Notes under the pieces: model-generated | The model's input: the letters and a program-made list of their open reading frames with translations, nothing else | Database searches by the model: none | Told to the model about the DNA's origin: nothing | Made by a program: the position numbers and the translations under genes | Assembly: GCA_040881665.1 (NCBI GenBank) | Contig: JBBECT010000004.1 | Span: 630,303-694,302 of the forward strand | Length of the DNA: 64,000 bases | Reading direction: 5' to 3' | From: Actinomycetota bacterium | GTDB taxonomy: Bacteria; Actinomycetota; UBA4738; HRBIN12 | Shown here: positions 40,903 to 49,789 of the stretch, one piece after another | Layout: each line of letters opens with the position of its first letter | How positions within the stretch are numbered: the stretch's first letter is position 1

Positions 40903-41922
40903 ATGCGCCCCCGTGCTCTGCTCGCCGCCATCTTGTCCCTCGCCCTGCTCGCCGCAGCGCTGTTGCTGCCCACGAGCGCGGGTGCCGGCGTCGTCGAGCC
41001 GCACGTGATGTTCGGGACGAACTCGAAGCGCTCGGACGTGGACGACATCAAGGGGAGCATCCTCAAGAGCGAACAGCAGCTCGGACGCACCTTGGCGGCC
41101 GTCCGGATCTACGACAACTGGGACACGAAGTTCCCCAAGGGGATCCACAAGTGGATGCGCGACGGCGGCCGCACGATGTACCTGTCGGTCAAGTCCGAGA
41201 AGGAGAACGGTGTCGACGTTCCGTGGCGTCAGGTGGCCGACGCACCGAACGGCTCGGAGATCCACCTGAACATCGTCCGATGGGCCCGCAAGATCCGCAA
41301 CTTCGGCGACGTGGTACACGTCACGTTCAACCACGAGCCCGAGACCCGCCACAACGACCACCTCGGGGACCAGGACGACTACATCGATGCGTGGCGCCGG
41401 TGGGTGAAGGTGTTCCGCAACCAGAACGCGGACGACAACGTCGTGTTCACCTGGATCATGACCGACCACGCCTTCCGCGTGCCGCAGACCGACAACCGGT
41501 TCGCGAAGAAGTGGTACCCCGGGAACAAGTGGGTGGAGGAGATCGGCGCCGACGTCTACAACTGGCACGAGTGCCGCCCCGAAGAGGACATTCCCTGGCG
41601 CACCCCCCAGCACGTCGCTGAAGGCTTGCGGTTGTTCGGTCTGCAGCACCCGAACATCCCGATCTCGATGCCGGAGTTCGCCACCGTCGAGGACCCGGCC
41701 ACCCCCGGGCGCAAGGCGCAGTGGATCCGCGACTTCGAGGACATGCTGCAGACGCCCGAGTGGAGTCAGCTCACCACCGCGATCTACTTCAACCGCAAGG
41801 GAACGGCCTACCCGACGTGCGACTGGTCGTTCGATTCGTCGCCGAGCTCCCTCACCGCGATCACCGAGCTGGCCAACGACCCGTTCTTCGGCCGCTCGGA
41901 GAGCATCAACTACCCGGGCTGA
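40903..41922 (+). CDS. Secreted GH26-like glycoside hydrolase
   Basis: A 339-residue exported enzyme. Signal peptide about 1-28 (cleavage near SAGAG). The catalytic barrel resembles family GH26 (beta-mannanase and relatives). The general acid lies in VTFNHEPE (Glu145), the nucleophile in SMPEFAT (Glu258), and aromatic residues WNWHE-like in VYNWHECRP are in keeping. Substrate unknown; a polysaccharide of the cell surface or of the surroundings is likely. It has its own leaderless promoter, so it is an insert in the Tad cluster rather than part of the operon. Confidence 0.78.
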   Translation: MRPRALLAAILSLALLAAALLLPTSAGAGVVEPHVMFGTNSKRSDVDDIKGSILKSEQQLGRTLAAVRIYDNWDTKFPKGIHKWMRDGGRTMYLSVKSEKENGVDVPWRQVADAPNGSEIHLNIVRWARKIRNFGDVVHVTFNHEPETRHNDHLGDQDDYIDAWRRWVKVFRNQNADDNVVFTWIMTDHAFRVPQTDNRFAKKWYPGNKWVEEIGADVYNWHECRPEEDIPWRTPQHVAEGLRLFGLQHPNIPISMPEFATVEDPATPGRKAQWIRDFEDMLQTPEWSQLTTAIYFNRKGTAYPTCDWSFDSSPSSLTAITELANDPFFGRSESINYPG

Positions 41923-42057
41923 ACCGCGATCACGCGGACGCTCGGAGCAGCACGCCGAGATGGTCGCGCATCACGCGTTCGAGTTCTTCCGCGCGAATGG
42001 GGCTCGAACGATCTGATCCATCCCCCGAGCGCCGTCGCGAATCGGTCACCTTGGTGA
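41923..42057. other. Intergenic, nothing recognised
   Basis: No credible gene, repeat or hairpin stands out between the GH26-like gene and the tad promoter. Confidence 0.4.
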
Positions 42058-42087
42058 TTGTCCGCCGGCGGGCCGGGCCGGTAGCGT
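42058..42087 (+). promoter_or_regulatory. Promoter of the tadA operon
   Basis: TTGTCC (42058-42063), 18-base spacer, TAGCGT (42082-42087). The leader would be about 113 bases and ends in GAGGAGGGG before GTG 42207. Confidence 0.45.
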
Positions 42088-42206
42088 TCCGCCTGCGAAC
42101 GGATCGTGCAGCGGCGACCCGTTCCGCTTCCCTCCCTCTCGCTTCCCCGTTCGATCTACTCGTGGACGGCCCGCACGATCGCGGGGTGGATGAGGAGGGG
42201 TTCTGA

Positions 42207-43469
42207 GTGGCGCAGCGCCTGGTCGATGTTCGACGCGACCTGCACGGCTTGTTGCTCGAGCGCATCGACGTCGGGCAGCTCGAGCACCTGTCGCGCGCCG
42301 AGCGACGGCTGACGGTGCGGGAGCAGGCGCTCACGATCCTGCGCGGCGCCGGACACATCCTTCCGCACCGGGAACTGACCCGGGTCGTCAACGAGGTCTC
42401 CGACGAAGTCGTCGGGTTCGGTCCGATCGAGGCGCTGCTGCGCGATCCGGACGTGACCGAGGTCATGGTCAACGGGCCCAACGACGTCTACGTGGAGCGG
42501 AAGGGGCGGCTCGAGAGGGCGCCGGATGGACTATTCGAGGGGGAGGAGTCCGTCCTGCACCTGATCGAACGCATCGTGGGACCCCTGGGCGTCCGGGTCG
42601 ACGAATCGTCGCCGTGGGCTGACGCGCGACTGCCGGACGGCAGCCGGGTTCATGCGATCGTGCCGCCTCTTTCGCTCCGCGGTCCGTGTGTGACCGTTCG
42701 GAAGTTCACAGCCGTTCCACTCGAGGCCGATGAGCTCGTTCGCATGGGAGCGATGGGACCGCGGATGCTCGCGTTCCTTTCCGCCTGCGTGCGGGGACGG
42801 ATGAACGTCATCGTATCCGGAGGGACGAGTTCCGGGAAGACGACCCTGCTCGGCGTGCTCTCGTCGTTCATCCCGGACGACGAGCGGCTGATCACGATCG
42901 AGGACGCCGCCGAGCTGCGCCTCGCGCAGCCTCACGTCGTCGCGCTGGAAGCTCGGTCGGCGAACGTCGAGGGCAAGGGCGCCGTGACGATCCGGGATCT
43001 CGTTCGCAACGCGCTTCGGATGCGTCCGGATCGGATCGTCGTCGGCGAGGTCCGGGGTGGCGAAGCGCTCGACATGCTGCAGGCGATGAACACCGGACAC
43101 GAGGGTTCCCTGTCAACCGCGCACGCGAATTCTCCGCGTCACCTGCTCTGGCGCCTCGAGACGATGGCGATGATGTCCGACGTAGACCTGCCGGTCGCGC
43201 ATATCCGGGCGCAGGTGGCGTCGGCGATCGACGTCATCGTCCACCTCGCCCGGCTTCGGGACGGGCGCAGAGTGGTGCTTCGGGTCGCCTGTGTCGAGGG
43301 ACTGGTCGACGGCGAGCCGGACCTGTGCGAGCTGTTCTCGTTCGAGCCGCGACGCGGTCCGCGCGGAGGGTTCGTCGCCACGGGAGCGGTTCCCACCCTC
43401 TCGCGGACCCTGCTCGAGCGTGGGCAGACCGTCGACGGGTGGATGTTCGGGGCGGGGGTCGACGCGTGA
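42207..43469 (+). CDS. tadA: Tad/Flp pilus assembly ATPase
   Basis: A 420-residue secretion ATPase of the CpaF/TadA family that powers pilin assembly and perhaps retraction at the inner membrane. An N-terminal helical part (1-90) precedes the family motif [17 protein letters not shown]. Walker A is [12 protein letters not shown] (about 207-218), Asp box EDAAELRL, and Walker B and His box in [36 protein letters not shown] split over about residues 270-310. GTG 42207 has GAGGAGGGG nearby. It overlaps tadB by four bases. Confidence 0.92.
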   Translation: MAQRLVDVRRDLHGLLLERIDVGQLEHLSRAERRLTVREQALTILRGAGHILPHRELTRVVNEVSDEVVGFGPIEALLRDPDVTEVMVNGPNDVYVERKGRLERAPDGLFEGEESVLHLIERIVGPLGVRVDESSPWADARLPDGSRVHAIVPPLSLRGPCVTVRKFTAVPLEADELVRMGAMGPRMLAFLSACVRGRMNVIVSGGTSSGKTTLLGVLSSFIPDDERLITIEDAAELRLAQPHVVALEARSANVEGKGAVTIRDLVRNALRMRPDRIVVGEVRGGEALDMLQAMNTGHEGSLSTAHANSPRHLLWRLETMAMMSDVDLPVAHIRAQVASAIDVIVHLARLRDGRRVVLRVACVEGLVDGEPDLCELFSFEPRRGPRGGFVATGAVPTLSRTLLERGQTVDGWMFGAGVDA

Positions 43470-44320
43470 TCGCTGCTGCCGGCGCCGCGGTGCTCGCCGG
43501 GTCGTCGGTGCTGTGCATCCGGGCGGCGTTCCGCGCCGGCGAGCGAGCGCGTCTCATCGATCGCGCCCATGCCGGCCGGTCGGTCGGCGTCCGTGAAGGA
43601 GCCGTTCCCGGATCGGTCATGAGCGTAGTGCGGGATCGCGCCGACACGTGGGCGCCTGCGCTGTCGTGCCTCCTCGGCCTCGCCGTCGGGGTGGTGCTCG
43701 CCGGGGTGCCGGGGGCGATCGTGGGTGCCGGTGGGGGCCTCGCGTTCACGGTCGCCCTCCGGCACCGGCGAACCGCTCGGAACCGGTCGCGGCTCGAGGA
43801 ACAGCTCGTGGACGGTGTCGTTGCCCTCACCGCAGGGCTGCGGGCCGGGATGTCGGTCCCCCAGTCGCTCGAGTACGCGGCCGACGAGTGCGACGCCCCG
43901 CTCGGGCCGAGTTTGCGTGCCGTCGTCGATCGCGCATCGATGGGCGAGCCGTTCGGGACCGCGCTCGCGGCATGGGGCCGCGAGCACGGCGGTGGGGACG
44001 CGCGATTGGTCGTCGGCGTCCTCGGGATGCACCGGCGTTCGGGTGGGGACCTCCCCGGCGTCCTCGATCGTCTGGCCGCCACGCTCCGCGATCGTCGCGC
44101 GGCCGCTCGGGAGCTGCGGTCCCTCACCGCGCAGGCGAGGATGTCGGGTGCGATCCTCGGGCTGCTCCCGATCGGTTTCTTCGGGTTCCTCGCCCTCACG
44201 GCGCCCGACGACCTGTCGGTGGCGCTGGCTGCTCCCGCAGGCCGCGCCGCGATCGCGGTCGGGTTCGTCCTTCAGGGGGCCGCGTTCGTCTGGATCCGGC
44301 GACTGCTGCGGGTGGCCTGA
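43466..44320 (+). CDS. tadB: Tad pilus inner-membrane platform protein TadB
   Basis: A 284-residue type II secretion F-family protein. It has an N-terminal helix, a pair near residues 65-95, the conserved cytoplasmic T2SSF domain (QLVDGVVALTAGLRAGMSVPQSLEYA, and VVGVLGMHRRSGGDLPGVLDRLA) and two C-terminal helices. It forms the assembly platform with TadC. The GTG overlaps the tadA stop (GTGA), and the stop overlaps the tadC ATG by one base. Confidence 0.88.
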   Translation: MIAAAGAAVLAGSSVLCIRAAFRAGERARLIDRAHAGRSVGVREGAVPGSVMSVVRDRADTWAPALSCLLGLAVGVVLAGVPGAIVGAGGGLAFTVALRHRRTARNRSRLEEQLVDGVVALTAGLRAGMSVPQSLEYAADECDAPLGPSLRAVVDRASMGEPFGTALAAWGREHGGGDARLVVGVLGMHRRSGGDLPGVLDRLAATLRDRRAAARELRSLTAQARMSGAILGLLPIGFFGFLALTAPDDLSVALAAPAGRAAIAVGFVLQGAAFVWIRRLLRVA

Positions 44321-45183
44321 TGGGGATCGTGATCGTCGCCGCATCGATGCTGGCCGTGATCGCCGGCGTGTCGCTCGCCGCGGCGCTGATGACCGCACGC
44401 GAGCCGGCGATCCTCGCACGAGCGATCGGCTCCCCGGCCGAGGCGACGGCATCGCTCGAGCCCGCGCCTCGTCTGGACCCGGTCGGCCTGCTGCGACGGC
44501 TCGGAGACGCTCCCGGCGCGGCGTTCCTGCGGGTCTCGCCGGGTCTCCAGCGGTCGCTCGACCTCCTCGGTGAGGCGATCGATCCCGCGCTGATCCGCGG
44601 AGCGCGCGTCGCGGGCCTGGTTGCCGGCGTGGTCCTGATGATCGGAACGGGCGATCCGTTGCTCGGCGCCTCGGTGGCCATCCTCGGGGTGGCCGCTCCG
44701 CCGCTCGTCGTTGCCCGCATCGCGCGCTCGCGTATCCGAAGGATCGACCTCGAGGTTCCACAGTTGCTCGACCTCCTGGCCGCCGCCTCGCATGCCGGGC
44801 TGGCAGGGCCGCTCGCCCTCCGTCGTGCGGTGGACGCGATCGAGGGCCCGCTGGCGGACGAGCTGCAGCGGGTGCTCCGGGGGGTCGAGCTCGGCGGCCG
44901 TTGGCGCGACGAGCTCGCGTCGCTCGCGGCGCACACGGGGCTGCCGGACCTCCAGCGCGCCGTGGCTGCTCTGACCCGCACCGAACGGTTGGGGGCCTCG
45001 CTGGCCGATGCGGTTACCGACCTCGCTGCCCGCGTACGCGAGTCCCGGCGTGCGGAGACAACGCAGCGAGCTCGCACCGCACCCGTGAAGATGCTGTTCC
45101 CGCTCGTGTTCCTGGTCCTGCCTGCGTTCCTCCTCCTCACCGTGGTGCCCGTGCTCTTCAGCACGGTGCGTTCTATCGGCTGA
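44320..45183 (+). CDS. tadC: Tad pilus inner-membrane platform protein TadC
   Basis: A 287-residue T2SSF-family partner of TadB. An N-terminal helix (1-24), a membrane pair (about 90-130), the cytoplasmic domain DLEVPQLLDLLAAASHAGLAGP with EGPLADELQRVLRGVELGG, and a C-terminal helix pair (PVKMLFPLVFLVLPAFLLLTVVP) are visible. ATG 44320 overlaps the tadB TGA. The pilin gene starts 19 bases downstream. Confidence 0.88.
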   Translation: MGIVIVAASMLAVIAGVSLAAALMTAREPAILARAIGSPAEATASLEPAPRLDPVGLLRRLGDAPGAAFLRVSPGLQRSLDLLGEAIDPALIRGARVAGLVAGVVLMIGTGDPLLGASVAILGVAAPPLVVARIARSRIRRIDLEVPQLLDLLAAASHAGLAGPLALRRAVDAIEGPLADELQRVLRGVELGGRWRDELASLAAHTGLPDLQRAVAALTRTERLGASLADAVTDLAARVRESRRAETTQRARTAPVKMLFPLVFLVLPAFLLLTVVPVLFSTVRSIG

Positions 45184-45201
45184 CTAGAAGGAGGGATCCG
45201 C

Positions 45202-45420
45202 ATGCTCGCAGCGTTCGTGATCGCCGTGCTCGCTCGTCTCCATACGCTCGTGGTGCCGCGCGAGGTGGGCGGAGAAGATGGGCAGACCACCGCTGAGTAC
45301 GCGCTGGTGATCCTGGCGGCCGCCGCGGTCGCCGTCGTGTTGATCGTGTGGGCGCGCTCGTCGGGCAAGCTGCCAGCGTTCTTCGACGGCATCATCGATC
45401 AGGTGGCGGGGAGTGCCTGA
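45202..45420 (+). CDS. Flp-type pilin, DUF4244-like
   Basis: A 72-residue prepilin. The G-x4-EY cleavage motif is GQTTAEY (Gly27 to Tyr33), followed by the hydrophobic spine ALVILAAAAVAVVLIVWA. A prepilin peptidase would cut after Gly27; no tadV/cpaA gene lies in the window. The leader is long and itself hydrophobic (LAAFVIAVLARL), as is usual in actinobacterial DUF4244 pilins. It overlaps the TadE-like gene by eight bases. Confidence 0.85.
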   Translation: MLAAFVIAVLARLHTLVVPREVGGEDGQTTAEYALVILAAAAVAVVLIVWARSSGKLPAFFDGIIDQVAGSA

Positions 45421-45808
45421 CCGCCACATCCGCCGGGGGCGCGAGCGCGGGTCGGCCACGGTCGAGTTCGCGCTCGTGCTCCCGATCGTCCTGGCGATGG
45501 TGCTCGCCCTCGCACAGATCGGCCTCCTCGCGCGCGATCGCCTCACGCTGGAGTACGCCGCGAGGGCGGGGGCGCGCGAAGCAGCGGTCTCGGTCGACGA
45601 AGCGAGTGTTCGCGCGGCCGTCGACGGGGCCGCTCCGGACCTCGGAACGAGCGTTTCGATGACGATCCGACGGCCCGGATCGGTGGGTGATCCCGTAACG
45701 GTCGACATCACCACCGATCGAGCGATCCTGGTTCCGCTCGTGGGGTGGCTCTTCCCTTCGTCGGTCGCCATGACGGCGAGCGCGACGATGCGTCAGGAGG
45801 TTCCGTGA
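45413..45808 (+). CDS. TadE-like pseudopilin
   Basis: A 131-residue TadE-family protein. The pseudopilin motif GSATVEF (G-x4-EF) leads into the hydrophobic segment ALVLPIVLAMVLALAQIGLLA and the conserved YAARAGAREAA. It is a minor pilus component or assembly factor. The GTG start overlaps the pilin gene; the stop overlaps the next gene (GTGA). Confidence 0.85.
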   Translation: MPDRHIRRGRERGSATVEFALVLPIVLAMVLALAQIGLLARDRLTLEYAARAGAREAAVSVDEASVRAAVDGAAPDLGTSVSMTIRRPGSVGDPVTVDITTDRAILVPLVGWLFPSSVAMTASATMRQEVP

Positions 45809-46194
45809 GCGCGAACGGCGAGCGCGGCTCGGTGACGGTCGTCGTTGCCGCGATCCTCACCGGCGTGCTCGTCCTCGGCCTCGGGGCCGCTGACCTCGCC
45901 CGCGTGCTCGCCACCGCCGGCCGAGCGCGCACCGCGGCGGACGCGTCGGCGCTCGCGGCCGCCCAGGAGCTCGTGTTCCCGAGCGGACCGGCCCCCGGCG
46001 AGATCGCGGCGACCTATGCCAACCACAACGGTGCGGGCCTCGACGCCTGTTCGTGCGAGCCGGGATCGGCCGAGGTCACGGTGCGAGTGTGGGTCCCGGT
46101 GGGCCCCCTCCTGTTGTTCGGCGACGACCGGGTCGTGCATCGAACGGCCCGGGCGGAAGTAGTGCTTCCGCCCCCTGAGGAGGTCGTTCCCTGA
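45805..46194 (+). CDS. TadE/TadG-like (Rv3654c-type) protein
   Basis: A 129-residue exported protein of the actinobacterial Tad neighbourhood: GERGSVTVVVAAILTGVLVLGLGAADLARV at about 5-34 (in two shorter conserved pieces), then GRARTAADASALAAAQELV, typical of Flp/TadG-like proteins. The N-terminal part resembles a pseudopilin but the EF/EY residue is absent. It is the last gene of the tad operon. Confidence 0.82.
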   Translation: MSANGERGSVTVVVAAILTGVLVLGLGAADLARVLATAGRARTAADASALAAAQELVFPSGPAPGEIAATYANHNGAGLDACSCEPGSAEVTVRVWVPVGPLLLFGDDRVVHRTARAEVVLPPPEEVVP

Positions 46195-46241
46195 GGGCGC
46201 ATATCGGGCGGACGGCGGACGCGCGAGTCACCGATCGCGCG

Positions 46242-46247
46242 TACAAT
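46242..46247 (+). promoter_or_regulatory. -10 element TACAAT
   Basis: TACAAT ends ten bases before ATG 46258 and differs from TATAAT at one base. Confidence 0.45.
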
Positions 46248-46257
46248 CGCCCCCACG

Positions 46258-46656
46258 ATGGGCACGAAGAGATGGAGCCCGAAGCGCACCGGCAACGCCC
46301 GCCCCCTGGGCGTCGTCGACTACACGTTGGCCAAGCGCGCCCTGCTGCGCGACGCGGCGCGCGGGCTGCTGGGGCTCACCGACCTGACCGACGCCCACCC
46401 CGAGCTGATCCGGGCGGCCAAGCACGTCGGCGAACCGACACGTCACGACTGTCCCGTGTGCGGCAAGGAGAAGCTCGTCCTGCTCGCTTACGTCTACGGC
46501 GACGATCTCAAGCACAACAACGGACGCGTCTGGAGCCTGCAGACCGCGCTGCGCATGGCGGCGGCGCACGTCGGCTCGTGCTGCTACGTGGTCGAGGTCT
46601 GCAAGAACTGCCGCTGGAACCATCTCTCCGAGGCCTACACGGCTTCTGTCGGCTGA
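46258..46656 (+). CDS. DUF5318 family zinc-ribbon protein
   Basis: A 132-residue soluble protein of the actinobacterial DUF5318 family. Two Cys pairs, CPVCG (about 65-69) and CKNC (about 115-118), probably bind one zinc. A VVDYTLAKRALLRDAARG helix lies at the N-terminus. Function unknown. It is found in actinobacteria close to penicillin-binding proteins, as here. Confidence 0.85.
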   Translation: MGTKRWSPKRTGNARPLGVVDYTLAKRALLRDAARGLLGLTDLTDAHPELIRAAKHVGEPTRHDCPVCGKEKLVLLAYVYGDDLKHNNGRVWSLQTALRMAAAHVGSCCYVVEVCKNCRWNHLSEAYTASVG

Positions 46657-46730
46657 CCTCGATCGTCCCCCCGCCACCGGAACGCCACACCCGTGTTCCC
46701 AGGATGCGACCCGTCCTCGCAGGTCGCCGG

Positions 46731-46736
46731 TAGGAT
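46731..46736 (+). promoter_or_regulatory. -10 element TAGGAT, leaderless
   Basis: TAGGAT is six bases before GTG 46743. Confidence 0.5.
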
Positions 46737-46742
46737 GGGTGC

Positions 46743-48974
46743 GTGGCAGCGGAGACCCCAGTTTCCCGCGCGCCCTCGCGCAAGGGCAAGCACGCCGCCC
46801 CCCGGACCTCGCGGAAGACCAAGACCGCTCGCAAGCGTGGGTTCTTCCGCCGGTTCTGGTGGGTGTTCGTCGCCGTTCCCCTCGCCGGCGTGCTCTCGGT
46901 GGCCGGGGCCCTCTGGTACACCTACGGCCAGATCCAGCTCCCCGAGGCTCCGCCGCCCCTGCAGACCTCCTATGTCCGTTACGACGACGGCACGCTGCTG
47001 ACGACCCTGCACGACGAGCAGAACCGGACGATCGTCGGGTTCGGGCAGATGCCGCAGGCGCTGCGTGAGGCGGTCATCGCGACCGAGGACCAGGACTTCT
47101 ACGAACACTCGGGGTTCGATCCGATCGGGATCGCTCGCGCGGCCTGGCGGGACATCGTGCTGCGCGAGGCGGCCCAGGGCGCATCGACGATCACCCAGCA
47201 GCTCGTGAAGAACGTGTACGCCGGCACCTACGTCCAGAAGGGCGACCGGCGCGTCTACCGGATCCCCGAGCGCACGCCGCAGCAGAAGGTCCGCGAGGTG
47301 CTGCTCGCGATCAAGCTCGAGCAGGAGATGGACAAGGACGAGATCCTCGCGACGTACCTGAACACGATCTATTTCGGCAACGGCGCGTACGGGGTCGAGG
47401 CCGCCGCGCAGACCTACTGGAACACCTCCGTGAGCCGCCTCGGGATCCTCGAGTCGGCCCAGCTCGCGGGGATGATCGCGAGCCCCGAACGGTTCGATCC
47501 TATCGACCACCCGAACGATTCGGCGGTCCGGCGCGACTACGTGCTCGACCGCATGGCCGCCGAGGGCTACCTGACCGAGGCGCGCGCCGCGCAGCTCCAG
47601 AACAAGGAGCTGCGGATCAACCAGTCTCGCCGCGCCGCGTATCCGCGCCCGTGGTTCGTCGACTACGTGAAGCACTACCTGGAGTCCGAGGCGGGGATCG
47701 ACGGCTTCGGCGGGGGCTACGAGATCACCACGACCCTCGACCAAAGCATGCAGGAGGCCGCGGAGGATGCGATCGCCGACAACCTGCCCGACGATCGCGA
47801 CCCGCAGGCCGCGCTCGTGGCGATCGAGCCCTCGACCGGCGCGGTGAAGGCGTTCGTCGGCGGCCGCACCTACGAGGAGTTCAAGACCGGGCCCGCGCCG
47901 GGTCTCGGCGGGTTCGCCCGCTCCCCGGGCTCGACGTTCAAGTCGGTGGTGCTCGCGGCCGCGCTCGACGAGAGGATCTCCCTGAACTCGACCTGGTCGG
48001 GTCCCTCCACGATCACGATCCCCGATGAGGAGTGCTACACGGACGGCGGCCCGTGGCAGCCTTCGAACGCAGGCGACAGCACGGCGGGAACGTTCTCCCT
48101 GGCGACCGCGACGAAATACTCGGTCAACACCGTGTTCGCGCAGGTCGGTCTCGAGGTCGGCCTCGACAAAGTCGCCCAGATGGCGAACGACCTCGGGATC
48201 CGTTGGTCGAAGATCGGCCAGGAGTGCTCGCTCAGCCTGGGCGCGCTCGACATCACGCCGCTGGAGATGACGAGCGTGTACGCGACGCTGGCCGCGCGCG
48301 GCGTCTACCGGACGCCGACTCCCGTCGCGCAGGTTGCCGATCCCGGCGGCAAGACCTTGTGGGGTGGCAAGCAGGCCGCGGAGAAGGAGCGCCTCGACGG
48401 GGAGCGGGTGCTCTCTGGCAACGACGCGGCGCTCGTCTCCTACGCCCTCGAGGGCGTGGTCGAGGACGGCACGGGAACCGCAGCGGCGTTGGTCGATCGC
48501 CCGGTCGCCGGCAAGACCGGCACGGGACAGGACTACAAGAACGCTTGGTTCTGCGGCTACACGCCCCAGCTCGCCGCGTGCGTGTGGGTCGGCTACCCCA
48601 AGACCGAGGAGCCGTTGCTGAACGTCGAGGGATACGCGCAGGTCTACGGCGGCACGATCCCCGCGAACATCTGGCAGGACTTCATGACCGAGGCGACGGA
48701 CGGGATGCCGGTGCGCGCGTTCCCGGAGCCGGACTTCGGCGGTTATGGCGAGCCGGACACCGATCCCATCGTCCCCGAGCCCACCGAAGATCCGGAGCCC
48801 ACCGAAGAGCCCGAGCCCACGGAGGAACCCGAACCGACCGAGGAGCCCGAGCCCACGGAGGAGCCCGAGCCCACGGAGGAGCCGACCGAGGAACCCACGG
48901 ACGAGGAACAACGCCTAGCGCTCGTCCCGGGGTGGTTCGTCCTCCCGGAGTCCTGGACCCCGTTCGCCGCGTGA
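46743..48974 (+). CDS. Class A penicillin-binding protein, PonA type
   Basis: A 743-residue bifunctional peptidoglycan glycosyltransferase/transpeptidase. A Lys/Arg-rich N-terminus precedes one membrane helix (about 41-62). The GT51 domain has ATEDQDFYEHSG and GASTITQQLVKN. The transpeptidase domain has SxxK in PGSTFKSV (about 396), SxN in YSVNT and KTG in GKTGTGQDY. The C-terminal tail is made of repeated EPTEEP units. The leaderless promoter supports GTG 46743. It overlaps the GNAT gene by four bases. The actinobacterial pairing with DUF5318 matches its neighbours. It is the second class A PBP in this window. Confidence 0.94.
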   Translation: MAAETPVSRAPSRKGKHAAPRTSRKTKTARKRGFFRRFWWVFVAVPLAGVLSVAGALWYTYGQIQLPEAPPPLQTSYVRYDDGTLLTTLHDEQNRTIVGFGQMPQALREAVIATEDQDFYEHSGFDPIGIARAAWRDIVLREAAQGASTITQQLVKNVYAGTYVQKGDRRVYRIPERTPQQKVREVLLAIKLEQEMDKDEILATYLNTIYFGNGAYGVEAAAQTYWNTSVSRLGILESAQLAGMIASPERFDPIDHPNDSAVRRDYVLDRMAAEGYLTEARAAQLQNKELRINQSRRAAYPRPWFVDYVKHYLESEAGIDGFGGGYEITTTLDQSMQEAAEDAIADNLPDDRDPQAALVAIEPSTGAVKAFVGGRTYEEFKTGPAPGLGGFARSPGSTFKSVVLAAALDERISLNSTWSGPSTITIPDEECYTDGGPWQPSNAGDSTAGTFSLATATKYSVNTVFAQVGLEVGLDKVAQMANDLGIRWSKIGQECSLSLGALDITPLEMTSVYATLAARGVYRTPTPVAQVADPGGKTLWGGKQAAEKERLDGERVLSGNDAALVSYALEGVVEDGTGTAAALVDRPVAGKTGTGQDYKNAWFCGYTPQLAACVWVGYPKTEEPLLNVEGYAQVYGGTIPANIWQDFMTEATDGMPVRAFPEPDFGGYGEPDTDPIVPEPTEDPEPTEEPEPTEEPEPTEEPEPTEEPEPTEEPTEEPTDEEQRLALVPGWFVLPESWTPFAA
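48777..48909 (+). repeat. EPTEEP-coding repeat in PBP tail
   Basis: Imperfect 18-base repeats encode successive EPTEEP/EPTEDP units in the periplasm-facing tail. Synonymous changes between copies show that the peptide is selected rather than the DNA. It could reach into the wall or bind cations. Confidence 0.75.
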
Positions 48975-49366
48975 CGATCGTCTATGAATGGCGCGGCGCG
49001 TTCGACAGCCCCGAGGTCGACGTGCTCCACGCGGAGGGGTTCGAGCACCCGATCCTGAACTACGACTGGAGAGGCCAGGTCGAGCGCCACAGCCTCGGGT
49101 GGGTGTGCGCCCGCGACGGCGACGATCTGGTCGGCTGGGTGAACGTGGCCTGGGACGGCGCGACCCATGCCTTCGTGCTCGACACGCTCGTCACCGCACG
49201 GGCGCGACGACAGGGCGTCGGCACCCGTCTCGTCGATGCCACCGTCCCCGAAGCGCGCGCCGCCGGTTGCGAATGGCTCCACGTCGACTTCGAAGACCAC
49301 CTTCGCTCGTTCTACTTCGAGGCGTGCAGCTTCACGCCAACTAACGCTGGGCTGATCGCCCTGTAG
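48971..49366 (+). CDS. GNAT family N-acetyltransferase
   Basis: A 131-residue acetyltransferase. Motif A (acetyl-CoA binding) is ARARRQGVGTRLVDA (about 77-91); motif B is the helix and strand EWLHVDFEDHLRSFYFEACSF in pieces. The GTG overlaps the PBP stop (GTGA), so it is translationally coupled to it. Acceptor unknown. Its 3' end overlaps the convergent broken TPR-like gene by 26 bases. Confidence 0.82.
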   Translation: MTIVYEWRGAFDSPEVDVLHAEGFEHPILNYDWRGQVERHSLGWVCARDGDDLVGWVNVAWDGATHAFVLDTLVTARARRQGVGTRLVDATVPEARAAGCEWLHVDFEDHLRSFYFEACSFTPTNAGLIAL

Positions 49367-49749
49367 CGTCGGAGAGTGCCTCGAGATCCTCGGTGATCGT
49401 GATCGGTGCATCCATTCGTCCGGTAAAGCAGTCGTGGAACGATTCCTCAACCGGGTCGGGGTCGCCGGGAGTCAGGAGCCAATCGAACGCCTCACCGAGG
49501 ACTGATTGCGCCTCCTGAACCCTGCCCGCCTCGGCGTAGGGTCGCGCCAGCGCCTTGCGACACGTAACCCGACGCCGGTGACTTGTCGATCGCCAGCTCA
49601 AGGAGAGTGAAGGCATCGTCGGGCTGGAGTTCCCCTATTTGGTCATGCGCGACGTACGTGAGGTGCAAGGCTGCCGCGCCGACCTCACTGGTTTCCTCGA
49701 CGACCGGACTTAGGAGATCTACGGCTTCGCGGATCGCCGTCTCCGTCAT
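49341..49749 (-). pseudogene. Frameshifted TPR-like gene
   Basis: Two overlapping frames make one protein. The first (from ATG 49749) reads MTETAIREAVDLLSPVVEE and DDAFTLLELAIDKSPASGYV. The other frame continues RKALARPYAEAGRVQEAQSV to the stop at 49341. The switch is a single-base shift near 49550-49570. Joined, it gives about 135 residues of helix-turn-helix repeats resembling TPR. It may be a true frameshift mutation, a sequencing error or a programmed shift; no slippery heptamer stands out. Codon use is less GC-biased than neighbouring genes. Confidence 0.6.
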
Positions 49750-49789
49750 GTCTTCTGTGCCCTGTGTCCTCCATGAGTCCGAGAACGGG

